A stretch of 64,000 nucleotides of DNA from Diprion similis (Eukaryota; Arthropoda; Insecta; Hymenoptera; Diprionidae): positions 20,978,001 to 21,042,000 of the forward strand of contig NC_060110.1 of assembly GCF_021155765.1 (NCBI RefSeq). Reading direction: 5' to 3'. A program made the position numbers and the translations under genes. Positions 28,065-40,700 of the stretch are shown here, piece by piece. The notes under the pieces are model-generated. The model worked only from the letters and a program-made list of their open reading frames with translations. It made no database searches and was not told the origin of the DNA. Numbering within the stretch: position 1 is the stretch's first letter; each line of letters opens with the position of its first letter.

Positions 28065-31000
28065 GCGCAAAATAGCGATGATTTAGCACATCCTTGAGTA
28101 GAACACTCGGTAGCCATTATAGCCAGGTTACCATTCACCTCCTCGATCCCCGATAGAGCTGTTATACCGACAGCGGATAACATTACCGACTGATGTTATT
28201 GACGCGCGTAATTTAGAAACGTTTTATTGTAGTTTCCTCATTTTCATCAAGATTCTGAAAAACAAACAACTGCGGTTAAGAAAGGCTTTTCTATCACTTC
28301 TAACAGATTTTTATATCTTATCTCTGAGATGTCTTAAAATAATTGTATACGTTAAAAAAAAGGAAATGCTCGCGTCCAGAGGAGACATATTCGGATTGGA
28401 ATGTCGTGTTGCTATTCGTTAATAAATTCCTGATGTACGGTTTACCGTTTGCCTTGTCACGAAATGTTACGTCAGGTCAAAAATAAAATGTGAACTAAAC
28501 GTATTAAGCCACCTGAATTTCTAACTAGATTTATTCAACTCGTATGTCAAGTCACGATTGACTGTTAATCGATCGGTACATTTCTTTTGTGGCCGTATAT
28601 ACCTTCCGACTTACCCTGGTGTATAGCATAGTTTTCCTGTACAAATTATACAGTTTGATTCTGTTTAATAATTGTAAGAAAAATTTGAGACATGGAGTAA
28701 AAATCAAGAGAAATATGAGAAATAGAAGAGTCGCAATGGCGAATTTTGAAAAACGTCCAAATTTATTCCACAGCGTTTCAAATTTTCCATATTTTGGTTT
28801 CTTATATGCTTTAAAACTTTTTACCTTTTGCTTTTACTGTATTTCAACTTTTTACTGGTTAAAATTCTGTCGAACATATTTTCAGCCTTTTACAAATTCG
28901 ATATTGTGACCTTTCTATTTTTCGGTGTGTCTGTATTTTACCCCCACTTCTAACTTTATCTTGATAAACCTAACGGAAAAACTCACAAGAATTCCCAGAA
29001 ACATCTTGTACGCAATAACAGAATGTAATGTTTACTGATGTCATGCCTTCAAAATTTTTGGACTAATACTGATGACACAATTCTAGACTTCATTGTTGTC
29101 AAAAAGTGTTTGTCATCGGGTCATTTGCGCAACTTTGGTATATACATATATAGGGAAATATATTCAAGCATATCGACTTTCGACCCTCCAACGGTTCATG
29201 CTAATTTCGTATAAACACGAAGGCCCGTTTATTTTCGCATTTTACAGAGCTACGATTATAATTGACCGGATGTTATTCCGTACAGCGGTGAGAAAGTATA
29301 TTATAATTCTTTAGCGGTAAGCTCGACGTATTTATTAACGCCGAGAACGGCTGTCTGCATATAATTTCACCAGAAGCTTTACGTATGCACTGACACACTC
29401 GCCTTTCACGGTGTTATCGCTCGAAAGTGAAAATAGTTTACCAGGACCGCACGAAGAGCTACAATAAATATATACTGCAGATGCGAGGTGAAATTCACGG
29501 AAACATGCAACCGTCTAACGCATTTCTTCATCGAAAACTCCGGCGTATCTTGCGGTTTTTCCGCTTTGTTGCAGTCTTACACATTATGTCATAAAATGCA
29601 AGCAGAATGCAAATGCTGACCGTAAGCGCCTCTCGCAGTAAAAAAAAAAAAAAAAAAAAAAAAAAATCGGCACCTCCATTTTCGGAAAGGATGTATGATG
29701 TAAATTCTCGCCTCTCGTTTCACGCGAATTCAGTCATCGGTTTTATAATCGCTTTATACCCTCATACCCAATTCAAACTATTTCCTTATACATCTACTTC
29801 GTACGTACTCCTAGAATATACGTTACATATGACGTGACATGCATAACACGCGACGTCCCCGGCTTCTGTTATCGATAGAAATTCCTAATCACTCGATTAC
29901 CGCCCTGAAGCACGTCAGCTTAATTCCCCACTGACCGAATTGCTCTACATCGCAACGATGCGCTATAATAGCCGAATCGTCTGCATCGGATATACCTAGT
30001 AGAACCGCAATCCGATGTCCCTCGGTATTTTGCGGTCAAATAGGCGAGGATAAATTTAGGTATAAATTTAGCCATAAATTTACTTGGTCAGCCACCGGAT
30101 TGAGAGGACGTTACGCATACATATATAATCAACCAATCGCGACAGCCGCGATCTAGGTCCTCTCGCGATCCAATGATTTCTCCTTTTGTGGTCTGTATAC
30201 ATGTACATACAACTTTTTATTCGCCGCCTGTATCATTGAAACTGGTTTTACACGTACACCGTATACCGTCCAACTCATCGTCAGTTCTGCAGGCGGCGTT
30301 TTCAACGCGCCTGCGTTGGAATTCCCAGGGGCTACTGGGGAATCCCAGTCCCACCGAACCGAGCCTCGAATATATAGGTATACAACGAACGCGCCAGCTG
30401 CGATTCTAGAGAGCCTCTCGAAGCGAGAAGCCCCAGCCGCATGATCGTGATCGAGAACTACTGCAGAAAGAAAGGTGTATAAATCATAATGGTGTATGTA
30501 TATTAAAGGTACGCGCTCCTCGATCTCTACGACGGTAAATCTGCCTCGAATTACACGCATCTCACCTGCTCACAAGCCGCAGAGTTCATTGCCAGAAAGC
30601 TCGTTCTTCAGTTATTTTTATAACTGTAACAACCTTTGGTTGTTGTGCAGGTAAGGTAATTGAACGCTACACTGCGGATGTTGTCGAGATCTGAGGTTGA
30701 TGGGAAGAAAGTTGCGTATCATCTTGCGAGTGCGGTTAATTATACATCAATATTTCCTCCTAGAACATAAAGATCGGTCGTTACAAACCCTAAGAGTTTA
30801 TATTACACAGTTAAACACAAGCCGTTGAAGGCGTAAAATTTACACCATAAATAATTCTAGTTACCGATGTGTTTCTCGGAACGATTTTGTCACGCTTGCT
30901 AGCATTATTCGCGTTGCGCAATACTCGGAAGGTCGTAACCGCAATGTCGGTGCAAATGCACCACCATCTACTGATGTTGCTGCTACTTTCGTAGGGGCTT

Positions 31001-34000
31001 CACTTTTGACACTTAATTAAAATTGCCTGACATCCAGTCGTTGCTATTCGCAAGTAGCTCGACCAGGATCAGTCATTGTTGCTAAATTTTCTTAGCAAGT
31101 TCCGGTTAGCTTTAATAGCGTCATTGTCAGACTGGTTCATGCGCGGTGAAAAAGCACCTGAATTTCCTTAGACAAGATCCGGGATTTTAATAAAAATCCG
31201 GGATCAGACGATGACATAGAGCTCTGGAGTTCGGACCTCATGCATCCAACGTCAAGTTACACTCGGTCTACTGCTCGCGTAGGCATTCGGAGCAAATAAA
31301 ACGGTGGCAGGTATTTATAGGCAAGAAGAAGCCGTGTGCTCGTACACGCGTACGGATATAAATACAATAAGCACGTAGAGATAAAGCGTGCAGAGATCGC
31401 GGTGTCCGGTGTGCGTGCCTCTTCCTAGACGGCGAGCTGCACACGCATCCTCCAAGGCACGCAGGGACTTCGGCCAAATATACATACCGGTGACTTGTAC
31501 CGCACGTTATCCACGTGACTAATCCGGCACGGATGGTGCCGGAACGCCAAAGCCAAAAGTAGAGAATGAGGAGTAGAGCAAAGTTCCCCAAAAAAGAGCA
31601 AACGGTGAAAAAAGGCCGCAGCCGAGCGTCTGCGAGCTGTCTCTATGGGAACATATGTATCTATACCGTGGCGTTGCATTCACGAATTGCTGTGAAGCAA
31701 AGTGGGTCCAGCGAATACTAATTTCCACTTCTCGTGTGCTAGAATAATCTGAGACAACTTTTTTCACATCCATATGGGTAATAACTTCGTAGAAATCGTT
31801 TAAAGCACAAAGAGAAAAAGAGAGGCAGACTTGTTGGATCCGAAAAAAATTTACTGTCGGGAGAAGTCCACAAACTACGTTACCAATTGGGGAGGGGGAG
31901 GACCCACAGAAGTAACGTCACCTTTCAAAAATGACCAATTTTTAGTTTTGTGATCTTGGTTTACTGGCCATGTTATTTATATTTAAAAATAACACTTTCG
32001 TCGAGAAGTTAACGTTACTTTCGGGGGGGTGGGGGGGGGGGGGGGGGGGGGGTTAGAAAGTTCAAGAGTGGTAACATAGTTTATGTACTTGACTGGGGCA
32101 GTGCATCCGCTGGGATCACTTAAGCGTTATCAAACTTTCCAGTCTTGGTTCTGGGAATTAATAAAAAACTCGTTAACTGTATGGAGGAATGATTTAAACA
32201 GACGAGTATATGAGACAGTTTTGACACATTGGGAAAACACAAATTCCGTCACGTTTTACGTTGATTGTTTTCTAACGGACGTAATATACTTTCGGAATGT
32301 TGACAAGAATAAAGACCCAAAATGCGAATTGAGTTTCTATCTTTATGAAAACATTTACTGTAGGTTCTCTGATTTATTGTTTTCACCTAAAAACAATTTT
32401 TCGTTTTTGTATGATTTTAATTAGCTGCTGATGATTGATAAACTATAACAACAGTTTCAAAGAGCCTGAACTTTAGATTTAGTTAATTCTCCTAAACTAA
32501 GCTCTTGCAAGAATCATTACAACATGACTGAATTTCCTTTACCGCATTCGTCAAAGTCAATTCATAGGCATGGCACTCCCTCAGAATTGACGATAGGAAT
32601 TCCCGAATATTCGTATATAACGTTCAGCGAAGAAGCTTCGAAAGTAAAGTGAGTGAAATAAAATCCCGGACTTACCCCTTTCATTGGTTACAACTTAGCG
32701 GCGTCCATATTCCAGGAATAACGCGCAAGTTTGGTTACATCGGGAACACCCAATTCTTCCCGAGAACTTCACAAAGGTTGACAGTACATATTTTTTCTAA
32801 GTGATTCAGCAAACTTTCTGCGGCCTCTCTTTGAGAAGAGAGCGAAAGAGGAAAACGTTTTCAAAGCAAATGTGCATATAGGAAGAGGACACGCAGTATG
32901 TTTATAGAATCACGTCCGCGGTTTGATGAAGGACGGAATTTTCAGACCACAAACTCACGGTTGATTCCGGATAGCAACGAAGTGAATCATTTTTGATTGA
33001 ATTTGACTGGGTTTTGAGTCCTCGTATAGTTCAATAAGTCATTGCAAATGTGACGGTATTTTTCTGTACCGTTTCACCGTTGGAAAGTAGAGGATTTTCT
33101 CTATATACCGGATAAGCAGTGAGTAAGACGCATGATTTCAACGCATGTAGAAGGATTTGATCCATGAAGCTCTTTCACCGCGTCTTTGCTCAGACGACCG
33201 CGTAGCTAATAAATTTCTACGTTATATATTATCTCTTTAGCGTACAGTAGGAAAGAAAAGTGATAACGTCGGATTGTCTCTTGGTTTATAATCGTTGGTT
33301 TATTTTTTTATATTAAAATGTATAAACGCTAATTTTATCACGAGAATGACATTGACATTCTGTCATTTACTCGCGATTGACAACGACGACGACGACGACG
33401 ACAGGTTTACATATGCAGTTCTGATAAGGAATGACGATATTTACACACGCGGGGTATTTTTTTGTTCGATGGGCTATTTCTTAACCACTGTCACAGTCTA
33501 ATTTGCGCTTCTGATATATAACTAACAAGATTAATAATACATAAGTCAACGTGGGAAGTCGTCCCATTCACAGTCTATATCATGTACATACAACATGTAT
33601 ATATTATACATATAACATATAAATATAAATATAAAATATTTTTATGTATATATATATACACTTGACTAATTTTAACCGGTGTACACTATATCTATATACA
33701 CTATATCTATATACATCAACACGCCCAATATATATATATATAAATATATTATATAAATATAAATTTAATAAATATCTATATATAATATCGGTGAGAATTG
33801 CGCATCGCGACACGTTCCTTGGATCATTTAAAGTTTCCCTCTTTTTTCACCTTCTCCTAAGAACCAAGACCGCGTGGTTATTCTGAAAAACGATTCTTCA
33901 TCCGTCATCTCGACCCTGCGGCTTACAAGTCACGCTGCTGCGACGTATGTGTAACGAATTGTGCCATCCAGCTCCCACTTACTTTATCCTGTACCACAGG

Positions 34001-34057
34001 ATGCGATCCGCTTGATCGGATCGACTTCGGTAATTGTTCCATTGGATCGTCCATTTC
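28065..34057. other. Intergenic region between Stip1 and cactus A
   Basis: No convincing coding sequence. It contains the kB/TATA patch at 30.3 kb, an A run (29640-29666), a G run (32031-32052), a GAC repeat near 33382-33402 and a TA-rich patch near 33600-33780. Short frames at 30.1-31.7 kb show no domain. Confidence 0.5.
30318..30376 (+). promoter_or_regulatory. kB motif pair next to a TATA-like sequence
   Basis: GGGAATTCC is on the minus strand at about 30318-30326, GGGGAATCCC on the plus strand at 30337-30346, and a TATA-like AATATATAGG follows near 30369. A plus-strand donor (GTGCAG|GTAAGG) lies near 30651 and a minus-strand donor (GAGCAG|GTGAGA) near 30565. No product can be assigned. 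Confidence 0.35.
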
Positions 34058-34063
34058 TTTATT
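34058..34063 (-). promoter_or_regulatory. cact: Cactus A polyadenylation signal (AATAAA)
   Basis: AATAAA begins about 24 nt after the stop codon of copy A on the minus strand. If used, the 3' UTR would be only about 50 nt. Confidence 0.5.
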
Positions 34064-34087
34064 TACTCTTGATAATCCACGTCTCGC

Positions 34088-37000
34088 CTAAGCACGTAAT
34101 CCGACGCTCTGCCAAAGCTGGGGAATTTTCGCGAGATTGTCATTGTTCTTGAAATCCGCGGTACGCGAACTCGCTGCACCGAGTCTCCTTCCGAGTTCCT
34201 TGGCCAGCTGCGTGTCCCATGCGGCTGCGATTTCGTACGCCGTAACACCTCCGTAGGTCAGGGCGTCGAGCTGGGGATTGCACTCTTGCAGCAGCAAGCT
34301 GGTGACACCCTTTCTCCGGCATTCGATCGCAAGGTGAAGAGCCGTCCTTCCACCTAGCCTCTCCTTAGCCTCGAGATCCGCACCGATGTTGATCAGGAAT
34401 CGTACGACTTCCGTATTTCCTGCTACAACTGCGGCGTGGAGGCAGGTTTCTCCTGTAATCATGAAAAAAAAGAGACGTTTAATGCTGCGCTCACTTCTTT
34501 CGATCCAACAATGGCTATTATAGTTTCAACTTGGGATTATATAAATTTATAAATTTCCCCCGTCATAATGGTGTAATTTCACGATTGCTGCACTTTTACA
34601 TGTCACGTATATGATGTATAAGTATACGTAAGATTTAACGGGAATGAATGTAATTTTAGTTTATGGTATTCGAGATAAGATTTCTCGGAGACGGGCGGCG
34701 CCGCGGCATCTTGCTTCTTTATTGTTACATTACATACCTAATCGGCTACATTATTTAAACAGGTTCGAAGCGGTTAATCCCCCCATTACTACACACACGT
34801 AAAGTCCAGAAAGCGTGTGGACATGGTCTTCCGCTTGTATCCCTCGTCAGGAGTATGCTTTGTTTTTTCAAGAATCAAGACAAATACATAAATAAAATGA
34901 AAACTCAACGACGGTTCGACGATTGCGAAGAAACGGTGCATTTGCGAGAAGTTACGGTGATTCCACTTCGGTCGAGGAAAGCCTCAGTTGACTGACTCAC
35001 GCGTGATATTTTTTTTTTTTCCCCACCTTTTCCGCAAACTTTATCATTTTTTAACTGCAATCGTCGGATTCCGGACCTGTTCGCCGTTTTAGTTGGCTCA
35101 CTTCACCGCGAGATAAACTCTATGTATGTGTAAGGTATACTATACATACAACGCAACGATACCACAATAAGGGAAACTCTTTTCAACCGCAAACCGAAGC
35201 ATGCTAACGTCACTTGACAATTCCGAAACATTCGCACGGGTTTGGTGAATCATGTCTTTTTTTTCTTTTTTTTTTTTTTTTGCAACACACTGCAAGGTCA
35301 TAGTCCCCAAGTGCGTTGGGTCAAAAAGTGCGACACGGATGCAATGTGGTAGATTAGAAGGCAAAAGTCCCGCTGTGCCACGCGGACACGTCCTACCTAC
35401 TTTTAGCAAAATCGCGTCACACTATTAGAGACACGCTTACACGTGTGCATGTGCATAATTGAATTCTAACTCCTCGAATATGGCACGATATTGTTTTTCT
35501 TCTATTATCCGCACAGCCGTTAACAATTCTCGTGTATAAGACAATGGTGATTCGATATCGTGCATTCCATGTAAATGATAAGCACGTGTTATATAGCTTT
35601 GCTTTTGCAGCTGCGGAGGAAAAACCGCGAGCAGAATACTGTCTCGTCAGTTTCCTGCGGCTGAGCAGAACAAGGCGTCTATGCTTAATGTAGGTGCTAT
35701 TGAATTCGAATAACACAATAACGTCACGCGTGGGGTTAATTCTCTCTAAGAATTACTGCAACAGGCGTTCATTCTCTCTTTTGTATCTCTCGATCGTTGC
35801 ATAACCGAAGAGCTCGGGCCGTGTTTGGTCGTTTTTCGAAAGTGGGCCGCCCCGAGGACGAGGCCTTCCGTTCGCGTATTTGCAACGAGTTGGCAGAGGC
35901 GAGTGCGGAGCGTTTCTATTGTTGGATGGATCGCGAAAAACAATGTCAGGTGAAGGACGCGAGCCTCGAATTGTCCGTATGGCTGTACGATGTGCAAATT
36001 GCAATGCGTGTGTTTCTCGGTTACTAAATCCTTCCGCAGCGCCTTGACCGGACGAAAATGGTGCCGCTGGTTATCTGGGTCGACGATTCGATTTGCACCT
36101 AGCTCTTAAATAAAAACAATTTAGCGCCAATCACGCTACACCTACCTGCGAAAAAGTACCAATATTCTAGTAACAGAGCGCGGCAGACGCCGAGGAAAAC
36201 GAGTTCGAATGTGTTTTGGAAAGCCAGGAATTGAGAGGTGGCCAAGTCACATGCCTGAGCAGGATATAGATAGAACTAGGAAGCTGCCGTGAGTCAGCTC
36301 CGTGGTATAAGGTCCAGCGGGATGCCGCGAGTTGAACTATCCTTGTCCCGATCAAAGCCTGCGGGCTAAACTTAACCGACACACGATGAGTTGCCACCAA
36401 CAGCGGCGTAGCTGCCCTACATAAAGCTGTTTTTTTTAAACAACCGTTTTATCATCCCGAGACAGTTGTCGTTCGTATTTTAAACCGTTGAAAGATATTT
36501 CGGGAAAATCATGTCTCCACCTGGGATTAGAAATAGGCGCTTTTAACAACACGGGACGAGGATCGATGCGGGATTGCAAAAGCTTCCCGGGGAACTCCGA
36601 GCTGCTTTGCGATCCTCGGTACTCGCAATTTTTTTTGTTTTTTCTTTTTTCAAAACGTTACAGGGGAATCCCCCAATCTTGTCGCCACTGTGGGGTTTCC
36701 CCGAGTCGAGAAGGGAACGCGCGGTGCGCAAATAGCCTGGCAGGTATTCCTGAATGTCAAAAACATCTGCTTTTGCTTCGACTTGAGCTGAGAATTAAAG
36801 GGGGGAAAAAAATTTGTGATGTAACAAATCCCGGATAAGAGGGTGCTCGGGAAAATTCCTAACCGGATACGCTTCCTGCCTTTTACAGGTGCAACAATCG
36901 CTCGGCCAACCGAGGAATAGAGACCGACACGTCGATGCCAGAGCAAAACTGCGATCAACGCGATTATCAATTTCGTTTTTACAGAGGTAATGAGACGCGA

Positions 37001-39498
37001 CGTTTATACCGCTTCATCGCGTCTCCATCATTAGCATCGTCCAAGTGCCCATGTATCAAAGTGCCAAGACGTTACGGCTTGCAATAATTTATCAGTTGTT
37101 CGTCTATCGAGATTCGACGGGGTCGAGGAAAGAATTGCGAAGCTCCGGTTTACTGACCTTCGTAATTGCGCTGCTCAAGGTCCTGCGGGATCGCGGGCGC
37201 CTGTCTTCCGGGTGTGAGATACATCCTTTCGCAGGCCGATATCGGCTCGGTCAACGCCCTGGCACAGGCCAAATCTCCGGATGCTGCGGCGAGATGGAGT
37301 GCCGTGTTTCCGTCTGAATTTCTCAGGCTCGGATCGGCTCCCGCCAAAATCAGCCGCCTTACTATGCTCGGCTGGTGAGTGTAAACAGCAAGGTGCAGCG
37401 GCGCCTGGCGCTTGCTGTTTAAGCAGTCGAAGAGCGAAGGATGAGGTGACATTCTTATCAGACTCATTGCGACTTCGTGGAAGCCCTGGACGATGGCGAT
37501 GTGTAGCTGTCTGTTGAACAAATTATTTTTATTTACTTACTACTCTTTGTTAAATGTCAAACGAGATGACGTTTGTGATGATTATATGGATTTGAGGGAA
37601 TGATCGTTTGCTTATAATATGAATTATTCGTGATAACAAGTGGCGTGAAGCAAACTACAGTTACCATTTGTTTAAAGTATTAACTAGTTTTACTACACGC
37701 GTAGTTCACAGATCTGAACTTGAAGAAGATGGTGATATCATCGTAGGGGTAATAATAAATACCGAACTAGAGGATCTGTAATCAACGAGTGAAGTATTGG
37801 AATTTAGATATCGAACCACCGCTGTTGAGACAGAGATCTGTAGATCTGTAGATAGTATTTTTAACTACTGCCACTCCGGTTGGGACCAACTTGTTCGTTA
37901 TCAACATTTCAAGACTTGACAAATTACTCATGGGTTTGACCAGGAATCTTATAAATTATTTCCTTCTTTTTTTTCTTTTTCCTTTTTTTAAATTACCCAT
38001 GGTTATAAAAGCGTTTATTATACACGGAATTAAACTGAGGTCATTTGTCAATGATACTGAAATCTGAAGTAAAGATCTTTCTCAATCAGGACATTGCTTG
38101 TACATTTGCGTTTGAAAAACACGACTTAATCTGTGGTTGTCGAGTGACGTGGGTTAAAAATTTGCAGCCGCAATTATACATTTCTGACAATTAATTAAGC
38201 GGGTAAGAGATGTTGGCGTGTATAAAGTAAAGGGAAATGAATAAAGTATAAAATTGCCCAAGTTATCTGCCAAAAATACTTTCTTGGGTACGCAATGGAC
38301 AAATGAGAGCTTGAATTTTCCTTATTGTCGTTTAAAAATGTCTAATCTGGGATCCCGAATCTGAAACACGCCTAAAAAATTAGCAATGTACCCGACCTCC
38401 ATACTAAATTTGTGAGTAGGTATCAGACCTGCGGATACATTATGTCTTAGCTATTTCGAGCCGACCTTCGAAACTGAGAAACAACTTTGAATCGAATATT
38501 TTCATCAGAAAATTATGGTCACTTTATGCTCGGTCACGCGTGGAAGAATTCAGGAAACCGCTACGCGCGTTGAAGATCGTTTTATAAATTAATCCATTAC
38601 GATGAAATCCTCGTTTCAAGAACAAACTACGAATCACTCGAAGAATTCCGGGATCATAAAGTAGAATGCGTGTCTGTTTCCTGTACCAGATTAAAAAGTA
38701 TTATGCGAATAAAATTTTCAACATCGCGAAAGGCCAACGGATCGAATAAACAACTTATCGAAAAACAAAAGGAATGTTTCAAGGTGATCGGACCATCCGC
38801 TTCGAAGTGATCCTTGTGAGATCATTCTGTAGGTAGTAATGTTTTTCATGACTCACGACACGACGCACGTAATGATCACTAAATATGTAGGCAGTTGTAG
38901 AATGTTTGTATATGTATAGTATAACAGGTATAATAACTCGTTAAAAAATGATTCAAGACAAAAAACGAGGACGAATACAGATTTGACCGATCGATTTAGA
39001 CTTTTGACGATGATGAGTCAGTGGAAGTAAGAGTACGAATCGATCAACTTACGTGTCGCCATCCTCGTCCTGGGAGTAGTAGAGCCTCCAAAGCTGCTGG
39101 GCCTGTTCAAGGTAGGAGTCTTCGTCAACCGGCGAAGAGTGATGCGGAATTCTGTGAGCGGTAACCGGAGCTAATTCGTCGGTTGGTTCCGCTTGAACCT
39201 TTCCTCTGAGGTGGTTTATGGTCACGTGTGTCAAGGTGAGTTGGCTCAGGGTATCGCTCAGACCCACTTCGACGACCCCGCTGTCGACCCTCATGTCTAC
39301 TTCCGGCTGCAGGTTCTTCCAGGACGAAATGTCGGATTGCTCTTCTCGACCGGTTTGGAGCCTGAGATCGGCAGGGTGTTCCTGGTCCGACTGCGGGGTG
39401 GTGATGTTCTGGCCTGACAGGAACCCCGAATCAATCTGAATCGCGGGGTCATCTGAAAAGTTTTTCTTCGTTTGGTTCGTCATCCGTGACTGCAACAT
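34088..39498 (-). CDS. cact: Cactus (IkB-family inhibitor of Dorsal/Rel), tandem copy A, complete, 3 coding exons
   Basis: The coding join is 39498-39053, 37510-37158 and 34452-34088, giving 387 aa. All junctions are GT-AG and in frame (Thr149 and Gly267 are split). The N-terminal region carries the degron DSGFLSG with Ser24 and Ser28, and Lys11/Lys12 just upstream as possible ubiquitin sites. A second DSG lies at 72-74. Six ankyrin repeats follow, at about 146-182, 183-215, 216-265 (with an insertion), 266-303, 304-336 and 337-357. In the family, this protein holds Dorsal/Dif-type Rel factors in the cytoplasm until Toll signalling causes its phosphorylation and degradation. The tail (358-387) is short and basic or neutral and ends WQSVGLRA. 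The acidic PEST-like segment seen in copy B is absent. An alternative start is Met6 (39483). Intron 2 contains kB-bearing blocks shared with copy B. Confidence 0.93.
36269..36398. promoter_or_regulatory. Conserved intronic block 1, copy A (AP-1-like and TCF-like motifs)
   Basis: This block matches 52863-52999 in cactus B in order and orientation. Shared anchors are GATAGAACTAGGAAG (15/15), GTGAGTCA (contains the AP-1 heptamer TGAGTCA), CCCGATCAAAGC (contains the TCF/Pangolin-like ATCAAAG), GCTAAAYTTAACC and GAGTTRSCACC. Spacing between anchors differs slightly, as expected for diverged paralogous sequence. A shared mobile repeat is the alternative. Confidence 0.6.
36683..36837. promoter_or_regulatory. 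Conserved intronic block 2, copy A (kB site plus E-box)
   Basis: This block matches 54770-54902. Anchors are CGCCACTGTGGGGTTTCCC (18/19 with copy B), GCGGTGCGCAAATAGC (16/16), TCAAAAACATCTGCT (15/15, containing E-box CATCTG) and GTGATGTAAC (10/10). The first anchor contains a perfect Rel/NF-kB decamer at 36692-36701. Two further kB decamers specific to copy A lie just outside, at 36589-36598 and 36663-36672. Confidence 0.65.
37511..39052 (-). other. cact: Cactus A intron 1
   Basis: This 1542-bp intron lies between the degron exon and ankyrin exon 1. The donor is ACAC|GTAAGTTG and the acceptor is TTCAACAG. The content is AT-rich and I see no gene or strong repeat in it. Confidence 0.85.
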
Positions 39499-40260
39499 CT
39501 CTCGGCTGTTTCTGCACTCGGTTCAGCAGTGACGCGAATTAAGAATGTACTTCAAGTAACGCGATAAGCGGCGACGTTTGCGGCCGCGAGATAATATTCC
39601 AATGACGCACTTCAACTTCGTTAATAAGTATGCTGTGTAGCGTGGATAAAATTATTATTATAATAGCAAATTGTCAGCTGATTGTGACCGGCACTTTTCA
39701 ACTGTTCAAATACGTTTTTATTTTCAACAATTGCGATTACTGTTCACTGTGCAACAGCTGGTGTTTAACGAGATGTTGCTTTTTCGCAATTAGTTTAACT
39801 GTGCAGAATTACCGAACAAAGAATTGCGGAGCTCTGAAAGGCAGTGTTCACTTTCACGATTGCAAAAGGCAACTGTAGTTTGCCGTTTTCGGAATAACTC
39901 GGAACGCGAATTTCCCCATTTCGCAACCCGTTTACACCAAGTGTACGGTTATCTCCTTATCATCCGACCGTTTGCGCGAGTCACACAATTCGATGCGGAA
40001 CGTTTGATGTTCAGTGTATATTTGCACGGTTTAGTGCTTGTCAATTTCCTCTATTAGCACCAAACTCCGGTTTGCAAAAGTCGTTTAGTGTACGAGCAAG
40101 TCTCTGAGCACGCTGATACTGAAGTGGCTTATGAGTCTAACTCCGCCTTCTTAAGTCGTACCACCGCAACTGACGTTTGGAAACGGACTGACTGAAGTTG
40201 TAAACACGAGCGAGACTCGACTCGAGCGTTTCTCCCCTCTAGGCAGCTGCCAAATGAAAC

Positions 40261-40270
40261 GGGAAAACCA
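40261..40270 (+). promoter_or_regulatory. Dorsal-type binding motif GGGAAAACCA upstream of cactus A
   Basis: This is an exact match to the Drosophila Dorsal consensus GGGWWWWCCM. It lies about 760 bp upstream of the cactus A start codon and about 220 bp from a candidate 5'-UTR exon donor at 40490. Confidence 0.4.
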
Positions 40271-40489
40271 TTTCTGAGTGCCAAGTCAGTACAATCCTCG
40301 GCTTTCAAGGCTCGTCGATGTACCCACATTCACATGGACACATGCGCCACACATCAGAGCTTGCCTGCTATGTTGAGTCCCTCCTTGTGTATCGCTTCGT
40401 ATGTTACGTCACGTTGCATTTCAATTGACACGTGGAAGTTGACAGATTTTACTGTCCCACAGATTTTTCTCCGTGAATGCGGAACTTAC

Positions 40490-40700
40490 TTTATATCTTG
40501 CACCCTTTTCTGAGACCTCCTCGATTCCGTTGGTTGTCGGATCGGTGCATGGAAACGACGCTGATTGAATTAGTTTTGATTGAATTGAGTATTCAAGCAT
40601 GTGTGCGAGGATCGTTAAAACTCGATCACACCCTGGGAAATGAGGAAAAAATTCCTCCGACATACATCGCGTTTATGAACGCAATCTGTTTACAATCAGC
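40490..40700 (-). other. cact: Candidate non-coding first exon of cactus A
   Basis: A good minus-strand donor (TATAAA|GTAAGTTCC) ends a possible exon at 40490, about 1 kb upstream of the cactus A ATG. A plausible acceptor lies just before the ATG exon (GAGTGCAG). The exon start and its use are inferred. Confidence 0.3.

Larger units (their letters stand above)
34453..37157 (-). other. cact: Cactus A intron 2, containing conserved regulatory blocks
   Basis: This 2705-bp intron has donor GAAG|GTCAGT and acceptor GATTACAG. It contains the two blocks shared with the cactus B intron (36269-36398 and 36683-36837), three kB-type motifs within 113 bp (36589-36701), and a stem-loop at 36992-37025 with 9-bp arms. 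No coding exon is seen inside. Confidence 0.8.

Noticed and set aside
36167-36400. Minus-strand ORF sharing VKFS..ALIG with a frame at 52785-52985
   Set aside because: The similarity follows from nucleotide conservation of block 1; the frames shift relative to each other and no splice signals support an exon.
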